Shown here in pieces: positions 1 through 10,762 of a stretch of DNA of 64,000 nucleotides. The notes under the pieces were generated by a model that saw nothing but the letters and a program-made list of their open reading frames with translations, made no database searches and was not told the DNA's origin. Position numbers and translations under genes: made by a program. The stretch is taken from positions 124,001 to 188,000 of the forward strand of contig CAJNOJ010000076.1 of assembly GCA_905250025.1 (NCBI GenBank). The letters are read 5' to 3'. The DNA is from Adineta ricciae. Its lineage: Eukaryota; Rotifera; Eurotatoria; Adinetida; Adinetidae. Every line of letters starts with the position of its first letter. Position 1 is the first letter of the stretch.

Positions 1-1296
1 GAAAATCTCAACTAATCCAAAAAGTCATTGAAAAGTATTTGATCAACCCATTATACTGTTACAATCAATGTACACACCCCAGTCATGGTACATGCATAGA
101 TAGTGGTTATTTTCAATTTGGTGTATGTGAATGTCACAACGGATGGACAGGACTCGATTGCAGTACAGAAGTTGATGGTCAAAGTAAGACAATGCGCCAC
201 CGTCTTGTTCTGCTTAAAAACTAGACATTAATTAATTGTTTATAGTTCAAGCACAAACTGATACTCATGGTGTATGCACTGTTTGGGGCGGCTTTCATCT
301 CGTTGGTTTTCCTGTTAGTTCGCAACAAATGAATCTAAGATCAGGTTATTGGTGCCGAGCAACTGGAAGAACACTGCTTGTTAAGAATCCCTTCATCGAA
401 TTTTATATCAATGTAACAGCTAGTTCATATCAAATTGAATATGTAAGACCAAATAGAAAAAATAAAAAGGATTGTGATATGAAGCTAATACTCTTTTAAC
501 GACATATATTTATTGATAGTATGAGATCATTTTCTTCTACAACGGACTCAAATTATGTACAATCACACCGCAAAATGAAAATTGTTCAAGTGAATGTAAG
601 TATCGATGGTACTTGTTAATCCTTCGTTTTCTCTATGTTACAATACAGTTGTGGAAGTGAAACGTCTCCAAGATTCACCAACTAGTAGACAAATATTTTA
701 CTATATTAGTGATCAAATGGAAATCACTATATATTCACAAGTAACACATACTCGCATGCAAATGCATCAAGCGCTTCATTTTTATTCTAGTTGGTGGCCA
801 ATCGACTCGTTTATAATATTGAAACAATACAAAGCTATTATCTTATCCGCGCTTCTTCAGGCCTATGTGTCACCCGACTGCGTCAATGTCGAATTGAGAG
901 TTCACCGCGACGAAAACGTTTCATAGACGAAACAACAGCCTATGAAGTTTGTAATTTATTTATCAATGAAGCAAGTAAAACCGTCAAAAAACTTCTTGGT
1001 AACAGTGCTATGTCATCGATCCCCCATGCTCGTGAGGCATGTGTTACTGATATTCTTTCTAGTAGTAATGCAGCAGTAAGCAAAATATTGTTAAGATAAC
1101 TTCTTTAATTTTTAAGTGATATTGTATTCTTTCTGTTTATTAGTGGGGCGAAAGTGCTGTCTGGCTGATAGTTGCTAACAGCATTCGTCAGGCGTCTTTA
1201 TCGCGTAGTGAACGGACAGCAATGGTGGCACAAATCTATTCTAGTGTGCAAGAAGCGGTAAAACGCGCAAAGCCACAAGCAGCATTGATTGTATGA
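1..1296 (+). CDS. EGF / von Willebrand D-like extracellular protein, 3' end (5' truncated by window)
   Basis: Six exons can be joined in frame: 1-183, 246-442, 520-595, 649-740, 791-1075 and 1144-1296, all with GT-AG introns of about 48-76 nt. The first holds an EGF-like module with six cysteines (CYNQC, GTC, GVCECHNGW, GLDC). The second starts with a CTVWGGFHLVGF stretch that resembles the opening of a VWD domain (CxVWGxxHxxxF). Further Cys-containing exons follow, then a basic SSPRRKRF segment that matches a furin-type RxKR cleavage site, then an Ala/Ser-rich C-terminus ending at TGA 1294-1296. The reading frame is open to the window edge, so the signal peptide and any repeats lie upstream. 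The EGF call is firm and the VWD call is by resemblance. The protein is probably secreted or the ectodomain of a larger protein; its specific function is not recognisable. Confidence 0.7.
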
Positions 1297-1829
1297 AATT
1301 CGAAAACAAATTTCTACTCATATCGACTTTTTATAATCAAGAACATTTTACATTACCACAAAAAGCATTATTTTATACAAGAATAAAGGGAAAAGAATTC
1401 AGAACTAGTTGGTTTTTAAATATGGCATCTTTGAAGTTAATTTTGAGTGTAATGATGAATAAGAACATATAAAGATATCAGGCGAACGTTTATTGAAAGG
1501 TATTTTGAAAAAAATGAAGACGTTAGCTTTGATGAGGCTTAAATCTTATATATACGTATGTATACGAAGAAAAGAGAAGGCAGGGTTTAGACCATTGATT
1601 GTCGTAGCAAAGGATTCGAGTTTGGTTTATTACCATGTTCTGTGACGAATGGACTTATCTTATTGAACCGTTGAGAGACCATTGTTCGATTTGAATCCGG
1701 TATTTGATCGACAAAATGAAAACCCGGTATTGTTGAAGTGCGAACTATTCGTGACGAATCAACACGGGGAGAAGCAATCGAACCAACTAGAAGGAATTTA
1801 GTGAAATCAAACGTGAAATTCTTTATTTT
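1297..1829. other. intergenic, no gene seen
   Basis: This gap between two convergent genes is AT-rich, with no long open frame and no recognisable RNA gene. It presumably holds the two 3' UTRs. Confidence 0.5.
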
Positions 1830-2238
1830 CTATTTACATCGTTCTTGAAAAATACGTGTTACTTGATACGGCATTGGTTGTTTCATTCCTAGTTGTTGAT
1901 AACGGCGATTCTCAAGAGCATCATACGACAAGATGCGATAATCAACTTCTTTTGGTAGGTTAGCCGACATACGATCTTCGTATCGATGGATTGGATCGTT
2001 ATTAACTCGATGAGATTCAAGCGACGGAGTTGTCAAAACTAAATCACCTGGAAGAGAGAAGAGAATATTCTAGTTTGTCTGTTACCCATTCGATTTCAAT
2101 TCATTTCACAAGAGAAAAAGCAGTCTTGTGAATAACATTACCATTCTGCCTGAGATGAAAATCTGTGTAGGGCTTGACATTGCTCGAATCGATATGTCTT
2201 GAATGAAGCGTTGTTTTTAACGAATCTAAATCAGCCAT
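1830..2238 (-). CDS. small conserved-looking protein, 104 aa, function unknown
   Basis: The two exons are 2142-2238 (ATG at 2238-2236) and 1830-2047, joined across a 94-nt GT-AG intron that splits a Gly codon. The product starts MADLDSLKTTLHSRH and has a charged, Tyr/Arg/Gln-rich C-terminal half containing VDYRILSYDALENRRYQQLG. There is no signal peptide, membrane segment or Cys motif. The size and basic, Tyr/Pro-containing composition resemble small ciliary microtubule-inner proteins, but I cannot assign a family. The ORF could also be read from an in-frame TTG at 2036, but joining the upstream exon gives a proper ATG. Confidence that it is a gene is moderate to good; its function is unknown. 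Confidence 0.6.
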
Positions 2239-3284
2239 TCGTTGACAACAATCACTGTTTTTCTCCTTTATTTCGTTTGTAAGTCAATAACTTTGTCTAC
2301 GTATGAGTTTTGATGCTGAAGAAATATCTTGTTACTTCACTATATGATGATGTGTCGATAAGATTCTGTTGCAATTCTTCTTTCGACGACGAACAATATA
2401 GAAACGAGAAAAAGAAAAAGAAGAAAAGAAAGGTACTTTTTCTTTCTTAACTAGTATTGACGTACGAGTGCTTTACATATTTATTAGTTACCGAATACGG
2501 AATAATAACATTCGGAATCATAATTGTCTGTGTTGACATATTTCTCTCACATTCAAAGCACTCACGGCTTCCGAGATCTATTAATCAGCGATGCTGAAAG
2601 AGACAATCGACAGTTTTCCTTCGTGAGGTGCAAATGTTTTTTGAAAAACGGTCCAGTTATTTAGTTCCCAGATAACCTAACAGCGGCCTAGTTGGCTGAA
2701 ACTAAATGAGCAAGATATAAGCCATATCTATGAAAATCCGATATTGTCGCACAATAAAATATTTTAAAGGTTTCTTTATGTTGACGGTCTATATTAATAA
2801 TTCATAAATTGTTGAATCATCTATATAAAGAAGAATTTGTATATTTTCATTGAAATTCTGATTCTATTTCAGATCTTGCCATTCGAATGCGTAACTCGCT
2901 CACAGTCTGCTTGTGCATATCGCTCGCAAGGATTATCCAGCTCAACATTGTTGTTTAATCTTAAGCTGTAATGAGATAGATACAAGTCAACAATTGACAC
3001 GCAGCTATGTCGTTCGATCTATTTCCTTTCATTCATTCTTTTCTAATCAAATAAAACATCCTTGAACTTTTCGACTCAAGAATGTTGAAAAATGTCATTA
3101 AATCTCCTAAACAATTAATACGAATACTGAAATTGTATGTTATCTTCGCGTTACATGACAAACTTTGAATATAAACTCTTTCCACACACGTGCGAATTGA
3201 GAAGCAAAGGATTAACAAAGGCAAATTATATTGTGACTAAACTGTCAAACAACATCTACAGTTGATAGTTTGTCCAATTTGATA
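2239..3284. other. intergenic about 1 kb, no gene seen
   Basis: This is a divergent interval between the minus-strand gene at 1830-2238 and the plus-strand LHFPL gene. It probably carries both promoters. No coding exon or tRNA-like T-loop consensus was recognised, and the ORF at 3033-3224 shows no domain. Confidence 0.45.
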
Positions 3285-4013
3285 ATGCTGAAAACAGCTC
3301 CAACGCAGCGAAATTCATCATTTAAATGGACAGCACGAGTTATTGGCTTTGTTTGGATCTTTCTCACCGGATGTTTTGCAATTTTAAACATATTTGTTTT
3401 TGTTCAACCGCAATGGATTGGTGACACAATTGAAAGTCCTCGTGCGGGTCACTTCGGTTTATATTCCTATTGTATCAGTACTGTGAATGATTATGAATTT
3501 GATTGTCAAGGAACGTGGACGAATTTTGGAACAATTCTTAGTCCACCGTTTGCTGTAGCAACATTTTTCGTTGGCATCTCGGCTCTACTCATCCTCATTT
3601 GCTTGGCATTGTTCGTCCTATTCTTATTTCTACGTGCTCGACTTGTTTATTTCATTTGTTCATTGATACAGATGATCTGTTCGATATGTTTATTAATTGC
3701 TCTGATTGTTTACCCATCCGGCTTCGATCATGATACAATCAGAAGTGTATGCGGTTCCAACGTTAACGATTTCTACCTTGGTACCTGTCAAATTCGTTGG
3801 GCTTATATCCTAGCAATGATAGCATTCGTTAACATCTCATTTCTTGCATCTCTAGGCTTTTTTCTCGGAATGAAACAACCGAAACTGGATACAATGCAAG
3901 AAGTGATCAATCCGAATCATATCCTATCGAAATATGGTGAATTAAATGAAGCGTTTGATGATCTAACACTCTCCGAACAAGTCCTACCATCAATAACCAT
4001 CCAACGACGCTAA
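3285..4013 (+). CDS. LHFPL-family tetraspan membrane protein
   Basis: This single-exon gene encodes about 242 aa. The ATG at 3285 is preferred over the upstream in-frame TTG at 3270. Four hydrophobic segments are visible, near residues 18-40, 88-115, 119-141 and 171-194. The first extracellular loop has the LHFPL hallmarks FVQPQWIGD, AGHFGLYSYC and a second Cys (FDCQGTW). Between TM3 and TM4 is a family-like YPSGFDHDTIRSVCG segment followed by LGTCQIRWAYILA. This pattern matches LHFPL3/4/5 of the claudin/PMP22-like superfamily. Those proteins are plasma-membrane partners of other membrane proteins, such as the mechanotransduction complex or GABA-A receptors in vertebrates. Which paralogue it corresponds to cannot be told here. 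The cytoplasmic C-tail is about 50 aa and acidic/polar. Confidence 0.9.
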   Translation: MLKTAPTQRNSSFKWTARVIGFVWIFLTGCFAILNIFVFVQPQWIGDTIESPRAGHFGLYSYCISTVNDYEFDCQGTWTNFGTILSPPFAVATFFVGISALLILICLALFVLFLFLRARLVYFICSLIQMICSICLLIALIVYPSGFDHDTIRSVCGSNVNDFYLGTCQIRWAYILAMIAFVNISFLASLGFFLGMKQPKLDTMQEVINPNHILSKYGELNEAFDDLTLSEQVLPSITIQRR

Positions 4014-4335
4014 ATCGATATCGTGTTTACACTCATCAGTCAATTTTCGAATGCAAAATAATGAACTTCTATTTTTTGATTGAGAAACATAAATAAAAAA
4101 ACCATAGAATTGCATGAAAAGATGAAATAAAACCAATCGATTTGTTTTCACTGATCAAATTAATTGAGTTCTACAGTTCTATTTTTATCAGCATATCAAT
4201 TAGCTAACAGTGACCAATTTCTACCCGTAACATCGTATCGGTTGACAATAACGACATCGACACAAATATATCTATTTCTTTCCTTTCGTTTCTTTCTCTT
4301 TCGTCCGTCATAATACATGTTTCTTCTGTTTGAAT

Positions 4336-4770
4336 ATGCATCTATTCGATAAACTAAGAGCAAGCTTTCGACGAAAACCACATGTAAGTTCTGTCATGAT
4401 TCTTTCACCTTTTCCAATGAATTGATCGTTTGTATTTAACTAGAAAATCGAATTAACGTTATCTGAACAAATCGAGAATATACTTAATCGATCAAATGTT
4501 TCACAAGGTGACCACCGCTTGCTTTTACTTCGTTTAGTTTATGAACATCGATCACGACAATTTCACTTGTTGAATGTTCCAGCAAATGATCCTAAACGTC
4601 TAGAATTTGAACGATCAATGCTCAAAAGTCTTCTCGCCATCACATCGTCGTCGACGTCAGTAAGCGATTCCTCACCAGTTGCATTTCAACGTTCATCTCG
4701 TCTATATAAATCAATGCCAATGGCGACCTCTGTACACACGACAAAAGGACTACGAAGTCGAAAGAAATAA
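4336..4770 (+). CDS. small unknown protein, 124 aa
   Basis: Two exons (4336-4383 and 4444-4770) are joined in phase 0 by a 60-nt GT-AG intron. The ATG at 4336 opens MHLFDKLRASFRRKPH, a basic amphipathic start. A predicted helical region follows (KIELTLSEQIENILNRSN, then HRLLLLRLVYEHRSRQFHLL), and the C-terminus is Ser/Thr-rich and basic, ending LRSRKK. There is no Cys motif or membrane segment. I do not recognise a family. The supporting evidence is the clean splice junction, the helical periodicity in frame, and its position 322 nt after the LHFPL gene on the same strand. Confidence 0.5.
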
Positions 4771-5055
4771 CTTGCCTATGACAATAAGCATCTGGAACGT
4801 GTAAATCGTTGTAATTATTCGCGATTGATGTATTTATGATTTACTTTTGTTGTTTCTAATATATTATAATATATACACCTATACTCATTCATTCCTGTCG
4901 TCAGCACATTGATTGGCTGTTCGTAATCTATTAGTCTTGACCATGCACGAAATGAAAAGCTTCAAGTGAAATGAAACGAATAGTTCACTATTGGACATTT
5001 CGATACATACATTCATGTTTATAGTATCTCAATGAAGACAATGTCTCGCTGAGTT

Positions 5056-6219
5056 ATGGTATACTGTTTGAGATGACCTTTATGATCGACTGTATTCTAT
5101 ATTCGTTGTTATTCAGGATTTACCGGTAATAATCGTCGAGTTTGGTCAGCAACGGCAACGCCTTCTATTGAAGAAATATCATTTTACTATTAGGGAGTTA
5201 TTGGAGTTGTTTTCGAAAACATTTCAAAAGTCATTCAATTTGAGACAATATGAAATTTTTTTATTTAACGAAAGAATTCATTCGACCGCACGTTTCCATT
5301 TTCTTCAATTGGATAATTTTCAACGATTTCAAATAATAGCAAAGATTACTTCTCATGAAATCGATTTAGTAAGCATCAATGTTTACTTGAAGCAATAGTT
5401 TTATGAGAATTATTCAGATGCGTTTGAAACAACGACTTAAAACAATATCGGTGGATATCAACGAAGTCACTGGTTAGTAATAATAATGATCGAATCTTAA
5501 TCTACAATATGAAATTTTTATTTTGTAGTTCTAATCAATTCGATCCGTGATAGCTATCGAAATTTGATCAAGGTTAGATTTATTGCCATCTCGAACCTGT
5601 CGAATCAAGCGAACATTTATTTGTAGAAATTGACGAATGAACAACATATTTCAGATAACCATTTCCCAAAACAATACAATAAGTTGTTGTCCCAAGATTC
5701 TTCAAGTCCCGATGAAGGCATCGACCGTGATGTTGGGAGTGTATCAGTATTCGAATCAGCTCAAAGTGATCGTGAATTTCAAAGTGTTTACTTTGAATGT
5801 CATGAGAGTAACATTGTTACTAACGAAGCAAATCAAAGAAGACTTCAATGCTGTAATCAATCATACCGTTCTCGCCCATGCGAGGACAAAAAGAATTGCG
5901 ACACAAAAAAAGCTATTGGCAAACCACGCGTAAAAAAGTTCGTCAATTCTAATAAACCACCGTTAGCACCGGAGAAAAAGAAGAATAGTATGTGGATAAC
6001 TTGAAATAGCCATTGAATATTTGTGATTTCGTGTTTTAGTTCCATGTAAATATGCTGCTGGTGGAAATTGCAAGTAAGTTCATTTAACATCCTTGAAATC
6101 TTCATTTCTCTTGTTTGTTTCTATTTCCAGACGAGGTAAACTATTTCGAATCGAATTAATTTTAAAAATTGTTTTCTTGAAATTTAGGAGCTCAATGTCG
6201 TTTTATTCACGTTGTTTAG
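5056..6219 (+). CDS. CCCH zinc-finger protein, upstream tandem copy (CCCH-1), about 261 aa
   Basis: Eight exons were inferred: 5056-5058, 5117-5368, 5418-5472, 5529-5572, 5627-5987, 6040-6073, 6131-6135 and 6188-6219. Exon 1 is only the ATG, followed directly by a GT donor. Residues about 5-85 form a compact N-terminal region beginning VIIVEFGQQRQRL that is paralogous to the next gene and looks like a beta-grasp/PB1-like fold (weak call). A helical middle part and a Ser/Asp-rich linker follow. The protein ends in one CCCH finger, C-x7-C-x5-C-x3-H (PCKYAAGGNC, then AQCRFIH), and stops two residues later. Completing the finger requires the 5-nt microexon at 6131-6135. One CCCH finger suggests RNA binding or a chromatin adaptor role; the exact function is not inferable. 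Confidence 0.6.
6131..6135 (+). other. 5-nt microexon inside the CCCH finger of CCCH-1
   Basis: The five bases ACGAG lie between an upstream acceptor (ttccag) and a downstream donor (gtaaac). Splicing 6073|6131-6135|6188 restores C-x7-C-x5-C-x3-H spacing and ends at TAG 6217-6219. Skipping it shifts the frame and destroys the finger. The tandem paralogue encodes the same stretch in one continuous exon. Confidence 0.55.
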
Positions 6220-6552
6220 ATAATTTTGTTTTTCTTAATTGTAAATCTTTCGTTCCTGCTTGCTAGTTTGATTCAGCCTTTTGTGATAGCTGTGCTTACT
6301 ACCTTTGAGGTACAGCTAGTATTTGTTCATCTTTCTCTGATCGTTATTGTTAAATCTTTCTTAACTTAATTCAATCAAATTGGAGAACTCTCGCTCTTTT
6401 AATCTGTAATAAATTCACTTTTAGTTGCTACTGCAACATTCCGTAGCGATTGTTCAGTGTTGACTAGGTATGATAGGACTTGTGCTGGAGTTTGGTCGGT
6501 GCACGAAAAATGATGTTTATTAGCTTTTAGATTTTCTCCCCCTTTTTCCATC
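6220..6552. other. spacer between the two CCCH genes
   Basis: This 333-nt AT-rich spacer shows no coding exon. It should contain the 3' end of the first copy and the promoter or trans-splice acceptor of the second. Confidence 0.4.
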
Positions 6553-7627
6553 ATGGATATGAGTGAGGTATGTTTGTTGATAGCATCACAAATCTGAAAT
6601 GAAGTATTCTATTGTTTAGAAGGGTACACAGCAGATTATTGTGGAATTTGGTGTACGACGCCAACGAATCTCTCTGACTGAACGTCAGATATCAACAGCA
6701 AAACTCTGGAGTTCGATGAGTAAGCATTTCGATACGAATTTCGACGAAGATCGCAATCATTCATTGCAAATGTACGATTACACATCGAATGTCTATTATT
6801 CTCTGAATGATGATGAACAAATCTTCGATGTTTTCAACGATATCGAACCATTCCATCGTTTTCGAATTCTTCGAAAATCGTTTGAATCTCAAGTAAAATA
6901 ATCTCCGTTTCTATAAAATTCAAACACACACTCACTCATGGTGAAATTTAGAAATCTCAACTAGTTAAGGACCTTCAATTAACTGTTGGTAAACTTGACC
7001 GCGCAACACGAGACATCGAGAAAATCCAAAGTCTGTCTTTATTAATTTTTAGTGGAAGTTAAGAGACAATTTATGTCGATGTAGGTGTGGTTGGCACAGT
7101 GAACAAGGACTGCCAAGTTCTTGATCAAGTATGAAATGAGTTAGTTACCTCAAATATCTGACATTTTACTTGATAATGGATTTAGTTAATGAAAAGCCAT
7201 CGTTTAGAATCGTCTGTAAAAGAATCATCGTATCTCTTAAATCCCGTATGTCTAGATTTAACATATTTGTATTTTCTTCTTCTGTTTTTGATATAGTCAA
7301 TGATGAAAACCGCAGTTGAAATAACGAAATCGTTAGACATCACTGAATATGGCGAAGAAAACTTCGATAGCGTTTCGTGTTACGGTACTGCACCTATCGC
7401 TTCCGAATGTCCAGTGACATCACCGCCGATGCCAACAGTATACGATAATATTCAAACTCGTATCATTCCATGTAAATACGCGGTTCGAGGTATTTGTTCT
7501 TTTGGTGATAACTGTCTATATTTACATGATGGTAAGGTAGTTTCTACTGTGTATAATGTATTCGACTATTTTGTTCAATGTAGAAGAATGTATTCGATCA
7601 GCTCGAGAATGGGAACGACGTCTGTGA
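6553..7627 (+). CDS. CCCH zinc-finger protein, downstream tandem copy (CCCH-2), about 249 aa
   Basis: The exons are 6553-6567, 6620-6892, 6952-7030, 7085-7128, 7186-7245, 7297-7531 and 7584-7627. The start is MDMSE. The N-terminal region QIIVEFGVRRQRISL aligns with the equivalent region of the upstream copy. Intron phases match, and the 44-nt exon is the same length in both genes, which shows tandem duplication. A helical central part (LVKDLQLTVGKLDRATRD) precedes an acidic linker. The single CCCH finger is PCKYAVRGIC-SFGDN-C-LYLH (x7, x5, x3). The tail DEECIRSAREWERRL then ends at TGA. An AATAAA lies about 50 nt downstream, near 7676. The finger implies RNA binding by family analogy. The direct neighbour is an MBD-SETDB1-like gene, so a chromatin link is possible but unproven. 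Confidence 0.7.
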
Positions 7628-8088
7628 GAATTGGTCTACATCGTTTGATTTTGCTGCTTGTGTTAAATTGAATATCAATAAACATTTGTCTTCTCAAGTT
7701 TATTGTAACGCATCACAACATATTCTTCGTTCTCCAGGCCTGGCCGCTTTCTCATACACACAAGACATAAATTCAAATAATCATTCTCGTCTATATATAA
7801 CTTTCTCGAAAACGAAAGAGAACGAAGAGAAAAATAACAACACGAAGAAAACATATGCGAAACGTATGCCAAAACATCTATATTATATGCCAGATGGATT
7901 TGTTACTTATTTTTCCTCTCGTTTAATTTATCGACATCGAATCGAGCTTTTTTTGAACACTCGTAATATTCATCGATGACAAATACTTCAAAATAACCAA
8001 TCAGTGCAGGTATGTCCTATTGAATAATCAGCAGAACATTCCAATTCTCGTTTTTCATTCAAAGAAAAGTAAAGAATATTTCACCGAT
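7628..8088. other. 3' UTR / spacer before SETDB1-like gene A
   Basis: It contains a candidate poly(A) signal (AATAAA near 7676). The open frame at 7668-7979 has no domain resemblance and unremarkable composition, so it is treated as chance. An AG acceptor near 8038 could be the cis- or trans-splice site for the next gene. Confidence 0.4.
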
Positions 8089-10762
8089 ATGTCAGAAAAA
8101 CCCATTGTCATTGATGACGACGACGATGATGGCGACAGTGAAAGTTCGCACAGTGATTGTTTGATAATCGAACCGGCATCATCTTCATTTGATGTGAGTA
8201 GAGCATGCTTCAAACATTTAATCAAATCGTCTTCTTGCTTAGACACGCATTGATCTCTCATCCCTGGGTATACTACCAAATTCTTTAGCTAAACAAACCA
8301 ATCTGATCCTTCTTTATGAAAATCGAATTATGGATGTTCATCTTGCTGCATCTATATCGAATCTTGAACAGCAACAACATCTCACCGTAAGATGCGAACC
8401 ATTCCTTTTGCTCATTAGTTGATCTTTTCGCGAATTAGATTTCGCATTTGAATTATTTCTATTCAATACCCAAACGTCATCTTTATTTATCAACTCCTTC
8501 TGCCATTGAACATGTTTCCATCCCTCGTCAATATCGAATTATGTGCGCAACAAAATCCGAGAAAAAATTCTCTTTAGGCTTTATCGGTGAAAGCCCTTCG
8601 ATGGTCAATAATTTACGTCATTTAATTCTCTTTGACGATGGTACTGCAACGTATACAACCGCTGACGATCGAATCCATTTATGTCTATGCCAAGATTTTC
8701 AACGAAATTCTCGGTCGATCGAATTGAAGTTCGTACAGAAAGATCTGGAGGAGATTCTCTTTCATGACAATGTAAATAAAAAGCCGTATGGATTGTATCA
8801 TTACGTTCGAGTAAAGAAATTCGATGGAAATTATCATAACGCTCAAATCACTAAGATCGATTGTTCGATAATGAAATTGAAATTCTACGAAAGACAAGCA
8901 CAAACGGAAATTTGGATGCATCGAAGATCGATATTAATCGATGATGTTGTCATGTCACCAGTTGAAATAGCAAGTCCGATGATTCTACAAAATAAACAAG
9001 AGTATGACGAGCGAGATTCAGGTATGAACTGTCGAATCAATGTACTTTCATTTGAACAACGTTTGATCTTTCAGTTTCGCCATCAACAAACCATTCGTTT
9101 CATTCGAATACTTATCATTCGCATCAATGCTCACCTTGTTGTGTATTGACAGTCGAAGAAAAGTTCAATCCAAATCTAATTACACAAAATCCTTATACAT
9201 TACCACTTTTGTTCGTATTCTTCTATCAACAACTTCATTTCTATCTTTTGTATTCATATTAGATATGGTTGGAAATACCTATACATTGATCGCTATGCCA
9301 AAGGTTGTTTTACTAAGAAACGATCGACACATAAAACGCTCTCTCGTGTTAATTATCTATATCGTTCACCATGTGGTCGATCGCTTTTAAACTTAGACGA
9401 AGTCGAAAATTATCTCTTGGAAACCAATTCGAAATTAAGCATCAAGTTTTTCATTGATGACCGCTCGACGCGTCTCGAACAAACAATTGAATACGATTCG
9501 AAATATATTCTCAATCAAGATATATCTCAAGGCAAGGAACCTGTGAAAATTCCCGTTTACAATGAAAATGATCTCGATCATCCGGAAACATTTATGTACG
9601 GAACAGAAATTCGTTCGAAATTAACTTTTACAGATGATTCTACACCAATCACATGTTGCTCTTGCACAGACAAGTGAGTTGATTCTGATAAGTTCTTTCT
9701 ATCATGTCTTATGTTCAAAATAAAGTTGCCGAAATCGAATCAAGTGTCCATGTTGGCTGAAAACCTTTCACGAAGCGAAATTACATAAAAATGAACAAAT
9801 CGCACAATGGCAGAGGCAGAATTTTACCGATGAACAGATGATTTCTCGTTTTGCTTACATCTATAAACGTTTGAAAGAACCCATATGGACTGGCATCTAT
9901 GAATGCAACTCGAAATGTTCGTGTCATACCAAACATTGTACAAATCGATTGGTACAAAATAGCCTATACCAACAAATACAATTATATCATACACATAACA
10001 AAGGTTGGGCTATACGCGCTCTCCATGATATACCACATGGAAGGTAAGTTGAAGGATTTGAAAGTGTGAATGAAAAGATTTTCTATTTTGACAGTTTTCT
10101 GAATGCTTATGTCGGAGAATTGATTACCGAACAGATGGCAAGAAAGCGTGATTTCAAATACTTAGCAATACTAGATCATAAAAGCCATGTGCATACTATT
10201 GGTAACAAAAAACGAAAAGGATCAAAAAAAGGCTACTTGAATCATGGTAAAACGTCTTCTGTATCCAGAACTACAAAGAAAGATTTTGTTCAACTATAGA
10301 GCGGATCTCGATTACTACAAATCGTTGTGTTCGCATATCCAGCGACAGTTCAAGTAATGATGAAGATGATAGTGATGATGCAGATGAAGACTCATGTTTA
10401 ATAGTCGACGCCAAATATTATGGTTCAATCAGCAGATTTTACAATCATTCATGTAAACCAAATGTTCATATTCAGAACGTAGTATCCAGCGCGTTATTTG
10501 CATATACCATTTTTAATTCGGATCTATTTCTTTCACAGGTATTTATCAATTCACATGATGTTCGATTCCCGGTCATCGCACTTTTTGCTTGTCGAAATAT
10601 ACGAGCTGGCGAAGGTAATACGATCTTTATTGACGAATATTCTTATCGATTATTCCATTGTTAGAAATTTGTTGGGATTATAATTATACGGTTGGTTGTA
10701 TGCCCGGAGTTCGTATTGATTGTCAATGTCAAGCATCAAATTGTCGTGGTCGCTTGTTATAA
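8089..10762 (+). CDS. SETDB1-like H3K9 methyltransferase, paralogue A (Tudor-MBD-preSET-SET-postSET), about 733 aa
   Basis: Ten exons were inferred: 8089-8193, 8243-8386, 8439-9021, 9075-9210, 9263-9673, 9726-10043, 10095-10246, 10300-10478, 10539-10614 and 10665-10762; all phases agree. An acidic N-terminus leads to Tudor-like segments ([13 protein letters not shown] strands and [15 protein letters not shown]). An MBD follows at about residues 323-385 ([32 protein letters not shown]). Next are a Cys-rich preSET ([21 protein letters not shown]), a SET domain with a short acidic insertion, NHSCKPN near residue 667, WDYNY, and a postSET CQC-CRGRLL. SETDB1 trimethylates histone H3 Lys9 in heterochromatin; the MBD would read DNA. 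The conserved GWG of the SAM pocket reads GWA here, so activity may be altered. The first exon is uncertain. It lies in tandem with paralogue B. Confidence 0.88.

Noticed and set aside
7668..7979. 103-residue plus-strand frame after CCCH-2
   Set aside because: Starts within the 3' UTR just before the AATAAA signal, with no conserved features or splice partners.
8055..8279. Minus-strand Ser-rich frame opposite the SETDB1-A start
   Set aside because: Shadow of the acidic Asp-run codons on the plus strand.
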